Source: Panicum virgatum
Lineage: Eukaryota; Streptophyta; Magnoliopsida; Poales; Poaceae
Assembly (NCBI RefSeq): GCF_016808335.1
Contig: NC_053148.1
Location: 19,893,461 to 19,957,460, forward strand
Direction of reading: 5' to 3'
Length of the DNA: 64,000 bases
A program made the position numbers and the translations under genes. The notes below the pieces were generated by a model, which made no database searches, was not told the DNA's origin, and saw nothing but the letters and a program-made list of their open reading frames with translations. Every line of letters begins with the position of its first letter. Within the stretch, counting starts at the first letter, position 1. This document shows positions 1 through 17,086 of the stretch, piece by piece.

Positions 1-1396
1 CAGAGGTGTGACCACGGCGGAGCGGCGGCGGCGGAACGCCGGCGTGCGTTGCCCGGCCAACCGAGGGGCCTACTGTCTACAGGTGCGTGCGCAAAAGGAA
101 GAGGAGGTCTGGGCGGTGCTCACTGGGCGTGGAATCGGACTGGGAGGTGATATGGCGGCGCCCGCGACGAGATCCTGCGGTGGCGCACGGCGGAGCTTGG
201 TGACGAGGTCGATGCCGAGGTCGGAGCGGAGGGCAGCGGGCTCGGGGAAGTCGCTGGTCCCACGGCGATGCTCCTCCGCGGTTTGTCCGGGGCTCCGGTG
301 CGGCGGAGCGGCATGGCCGCGGCGGCGCTGGGCTCTGCTCCGGGCGCCGAGGTTGCGGGGTGGCTGCGGCTCGGTTTGGGGCTACGAGAGGTGGGCGTGT
401 GCAGCGCAGGGGAGGCCCGGGGATGGGTTAAAAGAAGCTGGCCGAGATCTCGGCGTGCGGGATGGGCAGGGGAAATCACGGCGAGGATCACGGCCATGAT
501 TCGGGAGGCTGTTGAGCGCAGGTGCGAGGAGGACGGGGGAAGTCCGCGGGCGACGCGCGTGTGGCGTGCGGGTGGATCGGCTGGCTTGCGGGGTGAGCAG
601 GGCGTGAGGCTGACTTGTGGGCCTGCGGCCCGGAGAAGGGAATGCGTGGGCAAAACCGTGCCACAGGCAGGCGGGCCCGGGTAGCGGGGTGCGGGGTGCA
701 CGTCTGCGGGAGGAGACTGTTGTGCGGGTCCAAGCCGGTCGGGTGTGCTGCACGCGCGGCCGTGCAACGTGCGGGCAGAGGCTGTCAGCGAGGGAAACGA
801 GCGAGTGCGGGACGCGGCGCTACGCGGCTGAGCAGGTAAGGCACGACTGACGTGTGGGGCCATGTTGGCAGCGGGAGCGCGCGCGTACGTGGGCTGGGAA
901 GGGCGTTGCAGCGCCGGGAACCGGAGGAAACGCAACGCGTGGAGAGGAACGGGCTGGGCCGGCTTAGCTGGGCCTGCGGAAAAGGAACTGGAGGGAGTGG
1001 GCGTTGGGTTGAGCGCGGGAGTGTGGGCCGCGTGGGGTGGGTGAGTGGGCCGGTGCGGGGGAAGAAAAAGAACAGGCCGACTGGGTGGTGTTCTGGGTTT
1101 TGCTATGGGTTTCATCTCTTCCTGGATTTTCCTAATCCTTTTCTATTTCTTTTCTGGTTTTCAAACTCAAATCTATTTGAATTCAAATCAAATTTGAATT
1201 CAAAACCTTAAGCACTCAAACAAATAAAACAATGCTCCAGCATGAATGCACAAACATGTTAACCCTATGATAAATTTTAATTACTTGAGGATCAAAATTA
1301 GATTTTATGCAAGACTAAACAAATTAAATCCTTAGAAAACTAAATAAAACCAATTAAATTTATTATTAACTAGGAAAATTAAGTTAGGGTGTTACA
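1..1396 (-). repeat. 3' LTR (partial) of the Tekay-like element
   Basis: This stretch aligns without net gaps to 5699-7094. By eye there are about 37 substitutions, all in the first ~935 bases, while the last ~460 bases are identical. It ends in GGGTGTTACA. The long GC-rich reading frames here are LTR sequence, not genes. Confidence 0.9.
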
Positions 1397-1398
1397 AA

Positions 1399-1411
1399 TC
1401 CTACCCCCTTA
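1399..1411 (-). other. Polypurine tract
   Basis: Read on the minus strand this is TAAGGGGGTAGGA directly before the LTR start TGTAACACCC. It is the plus-strand primer site for reverse transcription. The same tract with the same flank occurs at 43397-43410, before the 3' LTR of the second Tekay-like element. Confidence 0.8.
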
Positions 1412-1441
1412 CAGGAATCTCGTCCCGAGATTCTGGGCTGG

Positions 1442-2596
1442 CTAGCAAAGAGATCCGGTTATGTCTTCATCAACTCCTCTTCCTTCTTCTGACAAGTCCT
1501 CCGGAAGGACATCCGGGAATCCAGCCACCACGCAAATACCATCTGTGGGTCGAGCCTCCATCTGATGAAGAAAACCAGAAGGCTCTGTAGCACTGACTGT
1601 CTCCTCTTGGCCATTAGATGCTAACAAGTGAACTGACCGCTGAGTACAATCAATTCTGACTCCCCACTTGGCAAGAGTATCCATTCCCAGAATCACATCA
1701 ATACCCTTGGTGTCTATCACCATCAGATTTGTACTGAACTTTACTCTCCCTATGGAAACATTGACTCTAGGGCAGGAAATATGAGACCTCAATTGTCATC
1801 CAGGTGAAGACACTAACATGCACCTCTTCATTGTGCTAGTATGAATACCATGATGCTCGACAAAAGACTGTGAAATAAAGGAATGCGTAGCACCAGTATC
1901 GAAAAGCACCATAGCTGGATATGAGCTGATCATGGTCGTACCAATAACCACGTTCGGAGACTCGGCCGCTGACTCGGCCGTCACATGGTTCACCTTCCCT
2001 TGTCGTGGCGCTCTGGGTTGGGCTGGGCGCCCCTGCTGTCCTGCCTGCCGTGGAGCCGGAGGTACTGGACAACTTTTGGCATAATGACCCTTTTGCCCGC
2101 ATTGGTAGCACATGCGGTGGTGTTGAATGACGCTACTTGGTTGACCTCCATGTGAACTTAGCACCACATCTTGCATCATTTTTGCTGCTTGCTCTTTGGA
2201 CTCCTTGCGACTGCGTGGCTGAATCACATTCATAGTGATAGTCAACCCATCAACATAATCATGGAGAGCTTGATCCTCGACCTGTGTATCTCTAGAGCAC
2301 TTAGGAGCCTTTCTCTTCCGGGTGGTCTGTAGCTCATCAACCGATGGGGAGTCAAGGAAAAGAGAATCCTCTGCTAGCTGCTCTTGATGGGACATCTTTC
2401 TCTTTGTGCTGGAGAACAACCTCTGGTTCCTCCTAGTTGTGGCTTCATCTTCAGTCGCACGAGCTTGACGACAAGGAACACCATAGAATTGGCAACACGG
2501 GCAAGCTTTCTCACCATCACCCATTGCACTGTCTCCAAGGTCTTTTTGTTCTACCGACATCTGAGCTGGGACAAAAGGAAGCACAAGTAAGGTCAA
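1442..2596 (-). pseudogene. gag C-terminus plus aspartic protease (broken)
   Basis: The frame opens at 2596 with basic, low-complexity residues. It then carries a CCHC zinc knuckle (CYQCGQKGHYAKSC, about residues 163-176) and a retropepsin with the active-site triplet in LFDTGATHSF (about residues 230-239). A stop at 1793-1798 interrupts the protease; the same frame resumes at 1792 and includes the second-half motif DVILGMDTL. The usual N-terminal retrotransposon gag domain is missing and there is no polymerase downstream. In the family, gag packages the RNA and the protease matures the polyprotein. The protein fold assignment is secure; the element's function is lost. Confidence 0.8.
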
Positions 2597-3370
2597 GGAA
2601 GAGAGAAAAACTCCATTATTTAAGGTTCCATCCTATTTAGACAACACTGCCCATGCATCACTGCTGCTAACTCCAGATAGATGTCACATAAATCCAAGAA
2701 AAGGAACTATAGCATAACTCTTCTGTCCTGTCTGAGAGATTCTCAAATTCTCCAGTGCTATCTGTATGCCGGGGTGTCACATCCCTACCCCCTTACAGAA
2801 ACCGACGTCCCCGTCGGTGACGTCCTTGCCAGTGAATCCCTGGATATCATACCCTCTTCGCATTATCCTTCTTCTCAACAAACAAGACCGGAGAAACTCA
2901 AGGCATGATAAGGTAGAGAGGTTAGAGTGGATTGTTTTACCCCCAACGATCTAACTCATTTTATTAATTAATTTACTTTAACTTAAGACTGATTTTCATT
3001 AAACAAATTTAACTACTAAACTATGCAATCAACCAAAAATCCAAATCAAACATGTAGCATAATAACAAGCATACAAATTTCACAACTTAGCCGAGCTTAA
3101 CATACGACTCGACTAACACAACGCGTCGCAGAACGTGCTATCGTTTTATTATGAAAGGGTCACCTAGCTTACTCATGGTGGTCAGATGACTGATTCAGGC
3201 CAAAGTCTACGAAAACTATTCTTCAGAGAGGGAAATCAAGGCAAGAAGGGTGAAAAGTCATAGAAGTCAAGGGGTATAATAGTAAAATATATTTCAGCAG
3301 ACAAGGATTGGAGAGAAGAAGTCCTAAAACACGACCAGTTCTATCTAGGCTTCGTCCTACAGTCGACACG
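2597..3370 (-). other. 5' leader of the Tekay-like element, non-coding
   Basis: This stretch lies between the primer-binding site and the remaining gag frame. Several reading frames are open but short and match nothing I recognise. The normal start of gag has probably been deleted here. Confidence 0.5.
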
Positions 3371-3382
3371 GCTCTGATACCA
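3371..3382 (-). other. Primer-binding site (tRNA-iMet)
   Basis: The minus strand reads TGGTATCAGAGC, complementary to the 3' end of initiator tRNA-Met, three bases inside the LTR end at 3386. It fixes the element's orientation as minus. Confidence 0.9.
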
Positions 3383-3385
3383 CTC

Positions 3386-6300
3386 TGTAACACCCGGTTT
3401 ATAAAAGAACATAAACCGAGCAATCATATACGTGCCAGGATCAAGTCACACGTACATGCAACAAAATGAACAGTATATCATAGCACATATCACGTAAAAA
3501 GATATAATAAAGCGAAAACGAATATTATTTATTACATTAATGACAAAATATCTGATACAGCGGAAGCGAAGTACAAATACGATAAAAGAACTCTCCGAAG
3601 CTGAGCAGGGCGCCACAGGGACGTCGACTGGGAGACGAACACCTAGAAGTCCTTGTAGTCCTGGTAGCGCTGAGCGAACTCCCTCGCGTCGGCAGGAACT
3701 GAGCAGCAGTAGAGTATCCAAAAGGAAAAAGTAGAGAAGAGGCAAGAGTGAGTACACAACTTGTACTCAACAAGTATAACACAAACTATGAGGCTCTAAG
3801 GTTGGCTGACTCAACTGCATTAGCTTTTAAGTCTTGGCAAAATTTTATCAAAGCTATTTACTACAAGTTGATGAATTACCATTAACCCAGTTACATAGTA
3901 ATTAATCAGAATTAAGTATGTAAATACTGAGAACCATTCCAAAACTACCAAGGTAACCCCGAGAGGCACCTCCCTCGTCGGAAGGAGACAACCCCACTAA
4001 TCAAAAGGAGGATCTGGGCCGCTCATAACCGTGAGCACGGCTAGTATACCAGTTTTACACTCTGCAGAGGTTGCACATCTTTACCCACAAGCCGTGAGCT
4101 ACGCTAGAGGTTCATCACACTTCCGTAGGTGAGATGACTAGCGACTCACTACGAGGCCGTTACAAAAGACACGTTGGTAAGGTGTAACCGCTAAGGATTC
4201 AGTCAATACAACGATGGTACCCAGCTCGAGGAGGTACAAGATACACAGACCAGCCTCGTAACCTGACCACCATTGAAGCTCGACTCCCCTCTTGCCCCGT
4301 CGGTAAGTTACTCCCGAACCAAAATGGCCTAATTAGTAAGCCAAGACCGTCCCATTCCAGTCTTGTGGTAGCGCTGTTGTCCCAGGTTGTCGCTCTATGA
4401 ACCGGTCCTTATGGAGAGTGGCCAACCAAGCACTAAGCACCGTGCTGGCCCCCTAAACCATGTTTCTAACAAAACCAATTTTAACGAGAAGTGAGCCACT
4501 CAAGCCACACAGAGTGCCACCCTCAGAATTAAATTCAAGTAAACCATTAATCAATTTAATTAAAAAGGACCAGATTATGTTGTAGCGCAGCAACCTAGCA
4601 CAACTAACCAAAATGCAACCCAAGGTATATATAAAGGATATAAAGTGGCTAGGAAAGTCCTTATAGGCTTACAATATTAAAATGCAGTATGAAATTGTAT
4701 TTAAAAGTGATAGGTTGTTCATGTTATACTTGCCTTCCTCAAAAGTTCTCCTAATGCTCAAACTGCTCTGAAGATGGCTCCTGGTACTGGTACTGATGCT
4801 TCTCTGGTAGCTCAACGCCTACTCACGATCACATGGCTAAAAACAATACACAACATAAACATACAAGCAAACACTAACAAAAGCTAAGAAATAGTACATC
4901 AATACATGAAAACAGCAAACAAAACTAGTCTAAAACTATTCTACACGTTATAACGATCGCGTGGACATAAAGAACGCCTAAAACGGAGCTAAAACGCGTA
5001 ATCTAGGCTCAAAACAAGGTTCAGGGGCTTATTTGTAAGAAAACTGGAGTTCCAGGGGGTTTCTGGGCAAAAACCGGGGACTTATACGTAAATAACAGAA
5101 AGATCCGAGGTCTAACACGCAAAAACGCCAAGGCTGGATGGCGGGTTCAATTTCTAAAAAGATCAGGGGTCTAAGTGCTAAAAACTGGGCTTGGATGGAA
5201 TTATTTTTAAACAGGCTAGGACGGCGGGTTTATTCTAGGAAAACAAAGGGGTTCTTTTGCAAGATTCCAGGCGCTGACCGTTATTTGTGTTAGTTGACTT
5301 CGGGCCGATCAGATCTGGGCCGTTGATCTAAGATCGGACGGATCGGGTCGAAGGGGACGCGGGGGCGGCGGCGCTGGTCGCCGGAGCTCATCCTCCACGG
5401 CGGCGGGGTGCCGAACTTCACCGGACTTCATCGAATTCGATGCTCCGGGGTCAAATTGGCCGGAATTTTGGGTCAGGGATGATCTACACGGTGTGCGTAA
5501 CTCACCTGGGGCTACAGCAGGGACCGGCGGGGTTCAGGGCGGCGCGGGTACGAGCGGTGGCGGATCTGCGGCGTCGGACTCGACGGCGATCACGCGTTCG
5601 CGCTGCTCTGGACATAGGAACGGTGGCAAACGGTTGGGTGCGCATGCAGGGTGCACAGTCAAGGCGAAACGGGGCTCGGGCGGGGTTGTGTTGCGCTGCA
5701 GAGGTGTGACCACGGCGGAGCGGTGGCGGCAGAACGCCGGCGTGTGTTGCCCGGCCAACTGAGGGGCCTACTGTCTATAGGTGCGTGCGCAAAAGGAAGA
5801 GGAGGTCTGGGCGGTGCTCACTGGGCGTGGAATCGGACTGGGAGGTGATGTGGCGGCGCCGGCGACGAGATCCTGCGGCGGCGCACAGCGGAGCTTGGTG
5901 ACGAGGTCGATGCTGAGGTCGGAGCGGAGGGCAGCGGGCTCGGGGAAGTCGCTGGTCCCACGGCGATGCTCCTGCGCGGTTTGTCCGGGGCTCCGGTGCG
6001 GCGGAGCGGCGTGGCCGCGGCGGCGCGGGGCTCTGCTTCGGGCGCCGAGGTTGCGGGGTGGCTGCGGCTCGGTTTGGGGCTGCGAGAGGTGGGCATGTGC
6101 AGCGCAGGGTAGGCCCGGGGCTGAGTTAAAAGAAGCTGGCCGAGATCTCGGCGTGCGGGATGGGCAGGGGAAATCACGGCGAGGATCACGGCCATGATTC
6201 GGGAGGCTGTTGAGCGCAGGTGCGAGGAGGACGGGGGAAGTCCGCGGGCGACACGCGTGTGGCATGTGGGTGGAGCGGCTGGCTTGCGGGGTGAGCAGGG

Positions 6301-7094
6301 CGTGAGGCTGACTTGTGGGCCTGCGGCCCGGAGAAGGGAATGCGCGGGCAAAACCGTGCCACAGGCAGGCGGGACCGGGGAGCGGGGTGCGGGGTGCACG
6401 TCTGCGGGAGGAGACTGTTGTGCGGGCCCAAGCCGGTCGGGTGTGCTACACGCGCGGCTGTGCAACGTGCGGGCAGAGGCTGTCAGCAAGGGAAACGAGC
6501 GAGTGCGGGACGCGGCGCTGCGCGGCTGAGCGGGTAAGGCACGACTGACATGTGGGGCCATGTTGGCAGCGGGAGTGCGCACGTACGTGGGCTGGGAAGG
6601 GCGTTGCAGCGCCGGGAACCGGAGGAAACGTAGCGCGTGGAGAGGAACGGGCTGGGCCGGCTTAGCTGGGCCTGCGGAAAAGGAACTGGAGGGAGTGGGC
6701 GTTGGGTTGAGCGCGGGAGTGTGGGCCGCGTGGGGTGGGTGAGTGGGCCGGTGCGGGGGAAGAAAAAGAACAGGCCGACTGGGTGGTGTTCTGGGTTTTG
6801 CTATGGGTTTCATCTCTTCCTGGATTTTCCTAATCCTTTTCTATTTCTTTTCTGGTTTTCAAACTCAAATCTATTTGAATTCAAATCAAATTTGAATTCA
6901 AAACCTTAAGCACTCAAACAAATAAAACAATGCTCCAGCATGAATGCACAAACATGTTAACCCTATGATAAATTTTAATTACTTGAGGATCAAAATTAGA
7001 TTTTATGCAAGACTAAACAAATTAAATCCTTAGAAAACTAAATAAAACCAATTAAATTTATTATTAACTAGGAAAATTAAGTTAGGGTGTTACA
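3386..7094 (-). repeat. 5' LTR of the Tekay-like element (3.7 kb)
   Basis: The LTR is bounded by TGTAACACCC (3386) and GGGTGTTACA (7094). About 5340-6780 is very GC-rich, and the rest is AT-rich with no coding content. The GC-rich open frames on both strands are repeated in the other LTR copy and look like by-products of base composition. Confidence 0.9.
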
Positions 7095-8306
7095 AGGAGC
7101 TCCACGAAATCCTCTTCTCCAAGCCATCTAGGGAGCGGCAACTCCGAAGAGTAACAAGTCGATGACGCTTGCTTGAAGTTTCTCTAGTGCCACAAAGCTC
7201 AAACTCTTGATGCAATGCACTAGGATGCTCTCAGACTCTCAAGAATGCAATCTCTAAGCAAGTCTGTGTGAGAGAGGGATGGCTCAGCTCTATAGTGTCA
7301 AGAATATAGTCCAAATGGCCAAGAGAACCTCCTAATGGCCGGGCATTGGGTATATATAGACATCCCGTCAAAAACTAGCCGTTACACTCTTTTCTGCGAA
7401 ATTGCGGACCGTCCGTGGTTCAAAAACCGGACTGTCCGCCGTTATAAACCAGTGAGTTAGAGTGCAATGATTGTGTGTCAGAACTAGATGTTGGAGCCCT
7501 GGCGGACGTCCACGACCCAAGGACGGACCGTCCGCGGTTATAAATTATGACCCACCGGAGACGAAAAATGTCTCTGGTACAAAAGTTAAATGACCTACGG
7601 ACCGTCCGCGCCCCAGGGGCGGACCGTCCGCGGTTCAAGCCTTCAGCCCAACCAGAGATGCAACATCTCTAGTACAAAACTTTAAATGAGCGGCGGACCG
7701 TCCGCGCCCCAAGGACGGACCGTCCGCCGTTCAACTCCCTTTTTCACCATAGACGACACAAGTCTCTGGTACAAATTTGATTACTGAGGCGGACCATCCG
7801 CCCACCTGGGCCGGACTGTCCGCCAACCAATTTTAACTCCGACCAGAGCCAAACATGCTCTCTGGTAAAGTGACAGACCGTCCACACCCCAGGTGCGGAC
7901 TGTCCGCGCTTAGGCAGACAGCTCTCAAACTTTAGATCTTTTTCAAACTCTATTTCAAAATGTCGTTAGCCCTCATGCATGCATCTAGACATTTTGAGCA
8001 AAGTGGCACTAATGACCCGTCAAGCACGAGTACACTACCCCTCTTGATAATATGGCTATTTATCCAATAAATCCGGTCACTTTTCATCCACTAATCGCCT
8101 TGTGACCGGTAAAAATGTAAAAGCCCTATTTTATACCTTTGCCTTGAGCTCGAGCTTTGCACATCATCTCCAAAACTCCATACGATCACAATCAAATCCT
8201 TTTCAACCATGGATCAACCTATGCTCATTATCTCAAATGAAATCGTTAATCCACAAACCGTTGTCATTAATTACCAAAACTCGAATTAGGGGCCTAGATG
8301 CTTTCG
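7095..8306 (-). repeat. 3' LTR of the minus-strand Sirevirus, truncated
   Basis: Sequence from 7095 matches 17545 onward, so the missing outer part must lie beyond the Tekay-like insertion. The LTR ends at 8306, where the minus strand reads CGAAAGCATCTAGG; the plus-strand Sirevirus LTR begins TGTAAGCATCTAGG, so the terminal TG seems mutated. It contains about a dozen copies or variants of GCGGACCGTCCGC between 7400 and 7910. Confidence 0.85.
7351..7358 (-). promoter_or_regulatory. LTR TATA box
   Basis: TATATATA lies in a conserved stretch (GGGCATTGGGTATATATAGAC) that is also present in the other LTR at about 17802. This is a likely core promoter for minus-strand transcription. Confidence 0.5.
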
Positions 8307-8606
8307 ATCTCCCCCTTTTTGGTAATTGATGACAATACTAAATTTTGGAGTGATAAAAGTGTTCAAGTCAGCTTTATACACTAGGCATAAGGTAGACTTG
8401 GAATTGAACTTTGGAAGAACTTACTCATTTTTCTTGAAAATTTCAGAATATGATATGAATAAATTCACCTAAGTTCGTTGAGTAGAGAAAACTCCCCCTT
8501 GATATGTGCTTATAAATTTGAATGAATACCAAGCGCACATATATATGAAATTTGAAAATTTTGATGGAGTTTTCCCTACAAGTGAAAATCGAGGCAATAC
8601 AACACA

Positions 8607-8681
<75 letters not shown>

Positions 8682-8987
8682 CTTGACAATATTAGCACAA
8701 ACTCAATAAACCACAACGATGAACATAAATTGATAAGAGTATCACAAACCAATGTAGTTCATCATATATTACAAACCAAGTTCAAGTTCAAGCCACAAAT
8801 CACAAACCGAGTCCATGCAAGACACAAATCATAAACATGTAATGCAATAGAGTTCAACACAAATAAAACATGAGTGGCAAGCGGAAGCAAATCAAATAAA
8901 ATCTCCATGTGAAGTCTACGAGCTCCCCCTAGATCCATGTATTACTCCAAGATCCATCTCCCCCTTTGGCATCAATTCCCAAGAAGG
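8307..8987 (-). other. Multiple polypurine tracts and 3' non-coding region with (AT)n
   Basis: The tract next to the LTR (8307-8320) and another at 8957-8975 read on the minus strand as A/G runs with GGGGGAG. Further C-rich copies occur near 8492 and 8924. Several tracts upstream of the 3' LTR is typical of Sireviruses. A (TA)n microsatellite of about 70 bp fills 8609-8678. Confidence 0.7.
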
Positions 8988-10607
8988 TCAATCCATCGGC
9001 GGTGGAGGCGGTGGTGGTGGGTACAATGGCTGATGCGGGTAGAACTCCAGAGGCGGCACTAGAGCCGGGAACACCGAGTAGAAGTGATCAGAGAACTCAG
9101 TGAAAGTTGTATTGAATGTGTCAAATCTCTGCTCAAGCTGCTCAAACTGCTCAGAAGAAGGCATATCCTCAAAGCGTGAGTCCAGGGCTTCTATGTCAGA
9201 GTGGAGACTCTCCTGGACCCTCTGCATTTGAGTCATCATGGGCTGGAAGAACTGCTGAGTCATCTGCATCTGCATATTCTGAAAGCCCAAGTTCATCTGA
9301 TTTTGCATCTGAGTTGCCAGACCCTCAATCTGACTAGACATCCCCTGCTGCATGGATGCAAAATATGGATCAAAGTAACCAGTTGGAGGAGCTCACTGCT
9401 GCTGCACTGGAGGCTGTGGAGGTGGCATGGCATGCTGTGCTGCAGCTACACCCATATGAGCATCATCATCACTGTCGCCATCATCATCTTGCCCATGTGC
9501 TGCCTCATCCATATCATCTCCTGGGAAGGGAGTCAAGGGCCTCAAGAGAAAACCTGTATCATTCTTGAAAGGCCTGAAAGGTATATGCCTGCACTCACAA
9601 ATGCCTCTGAATCTGGTCTTGACCTTGATGATAGACATGATGTATGGAGCAAAATATAAATTCATCTCAAAGTTAAGCCTCAGATCTGCCAGCTGATCCA
9701 TGATAAGAGCAATAACATTGATTCTATTACCATTTATCACATGGGAGATCACATTCCAATAGTGACCTTTAATCTTGTCCTTGTTCCCACTCTTAGGCAT
9801 GAAAGTGACTCTAGCAATTTTGTTTATGACAGCAGGATGATGCCTAAGACCTTGAGTACCCCCAAAACTTCTAGCAATCCCAATATTTGCAGGCTCATAG
9901 TACATGGGGTAATCATTCTCATCAAGTGGGTTTTCTAACACAATGTTCACACTTTGCTCATTAGTGATAGAATCATAATCCAATTCATTTGCAGCTGCAA
10001 CCTGAGCAAAAGTAGCATAGTATGTTCTCTTGCCAGTTTTGCACCAAAACTTTTCCTCTACCATGTTTATCTCAAGGCTGGCATAGAACTGACGGATGAC
10101 AGTTTTATTCCAATCACACCTATGCTGCAGAAAGTTTGTTAACCCCATAGCCTCAAATCTATCAACTAGTGTAGACATAACTGGCTGTGACCTCATGTAC
10201 CCTAGGTCTATGGTTTGGTGCTTGAAGACAATTTTCTTAACCAAATGACCAAAGTAGGCATCTTGTTGGACCATGGTACTGAAATAAAGAATATTTGTGT
10301 CACTCGGCTCATTGAGCTGATTTACTGACCTTGCATTTGCATAGGACTCAGCCGTCCACTGTCTGCTATGATGATCTAGCCTTATAAAATCAGTCACGTC
10401 ATCCTCAACACCTTCAGCATATTCTTCTGAGGAATCATCTCCAACATTGCCAACTGAAGATGATGCAGCCAATTCACTGGGGTTAGGATCATAATCTACA
10501 TCATCTGAGTTATCACTGTCCCTGTGCCTCTTTGATGCACCAGCTTTCTTGATTTTGGAAGTGGTGGCCATTTGGATCTTCCAAGATGGCTTGAGATCAA
10601 TAATCAA
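8988..10607 (-). pseudogene. Envelope-like third ORF of the Sirevirus, one in-frame stop
   Basis: From ATG 10607 an acidic N-terminus (D/S/E-rich, about residues 25-75) leads to a globular region of about 300 residues. This resembles the 'putative plant transposon protein' domain found in grass Sirevirus third ORFs. An acidic, then Q/P-rich tail follows. A TGA at 9393-9395 interrupts the frame. The same frame continues to 8988 with a Met/Gln-rich coiled-coil stretch and a Pro8 end, so about 540 codons were once open. No signal peptide or transmembrane segment is evident, so 'envelope' is only the positional name. Function is unknown. Confidence 0.75.
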
Positions 10608-11826
10608 TCATAAGATGCATATATTCAAGTATAAGAGATGTGGTATAACAAATCATCACAAAGTAACAGAAATCAGCAAAACTGTATACTGGCGGACCGT
10701 CCGCAAGAAGACAGCGGACTGTCCGCGTCCCTGTGCTGATTCTGCGTAACGGCGGACTGTCCGCTAGCCTAGCGCGGACCGTCCTCTATAGATCTGTTCA
10801 TGCGCAGGAAGTCCAAATCGCCCCAAAACTTGATTCATCCACAATTTGAATTCTGGATCAAATCTACCAACCAAATTTTAAACATAGCATCTCCTCATCA
10901 CTAGGAACAATATCCCCCGAGTGTTTTCAAGAATCCATGGCCCAAAAACAGATCAAAGGCCCTAACCCTAATTCCTTCCAATGATGAAATCCAAGAACAA
11001 GAGTTAGGATTTTGACAAAATACCGAGAGGACATGATGAAGATTCTCGCGGAGTGTCCGGTGATGCACTCGGACCGTCCGGGAATCACGACAAAAGTTCT
11101 CCCCCTTGAAGGTTCTTCCCACGTGCTTGAGAGAGAAAGGAGACAGCTTTTGAGGGTTTGAGTGCGGGTTGGTGGTGGAGAGTAAGAGACAACCCCATAT
11201 AAGTCAATTCTGGGCTGACCCCACAACTCTGTGCAAGCGCGAACCGTCCGTGATACCCAGGCGGACTGTCCGCCTCTGAAAATTCTGACACAAACCCCCG
11301 ACTGGAACTGCCTCTGGTAACTTTTTTCAACATGGGCGGACCGTACGCGGACCATTGGTGGACCGTCCGTACTATGCTCAGTTGATAAACCACCGGTGTA
11401 TCCGAAGCTGGCCGGTTGCACCGATGACCCGCGGACGGTCCGCGGTCCTTTGGCGGACCGTTCGCTGTGTATTTTTGCGGCTGAGAACCTCTCTGCAGAG
11501 CCTATGGTGAACAAGTCTCATGAACAGCGGACCATCCTCCTCTTACCTGCGGACCGTCCGTGCTACCAAAAAATCTGACAACTCTGAACTTTGCTAATTT
11601 TGACCATTTTAACTTCAAATTGGGATCATTGCTCATATAAAAATCCAAAAATCTCAAAACTTGCATGAAAACCTTCCAAAGACTCATATGAGCGAGTATC
11701 ATCAAGAAATCAAAAATAAATCGAGTAAAATCATGAAAACTCATAAATGGCTCAAAAATACCTCAAAAATTCAGAAAAATGCAACAAGAGATGCATAAGA
11801 AAACTACATGCCATATGTAGTCGTTT
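10608..11826 (-). other. Spacer between pol and envelope-like ORF, palindrome-rich
   Basis: No credible gene is present. At least ten copies or variants of GCGGAC-N-GTCCGC occur between about 10690 and 11570 (for example 10691, 10746, 11262, 11430, 11561). This is the same motif as in this element's LTRs. Confidence 0.7.
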
Positions 11827-17027
<5,201 letters not shown>

Positions 17028-17070
17028 TGTTCTACTCCAAGATGGTTAAATCCTCAATTTAAGGAGTACT

Positions 17071-17086
17071 TAAATTTGGTACCACT
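17071..17086 (-). other. Primer-binding region, divergent
   Basis: Next to the LTR end the minus strand reads AGTGGTACCAAATTTAAG. It shares only the TGGTA start with the initiator tRNA-Met site TGGTATCAGAGC that the other elements here use. It may be mutated, or match another tRNA. Confidence 0.4.

Larger units (their letters stand above)
1..7094 (-). mobile_element. Tekay/Del-like Ty3 LTR retrotransposon, gag-protease only, left end outside window
   Basis: The element runs on the minus strand. A complete LTR lies at 3386-7094 and the inner 1396 bp of the other LTR at 1-1396, with an internal region of about 2 kb between them. LTR ends are the inverted pair TGTAACACCC/GGGTGTTACA. A tRNA-Met primer site adjoins the right LTR and a purine tract adjoins the left. 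Very long LTRs, a Met primer site and a G-rich tract before TGTAACACCC fit the Tekay/Del chromovirus lineage, but no RT or chromodomain remains to prove it. RT, RNase H and integrase are absent, so the copy is non-autonomous. It interrupts the Sirevirus LTR that resumes at 7095. Confidence 0.85.

Noticed and set aside
120..1115. Long GC-rich open frames on both strands at 8-1115 and again at 5440-6813
   Set aside because: They lie inside the two LTR copies, overlap each other on both strands, are Arg/Pro/Ala-rich without any domain, and repeat because the LTR repeats.
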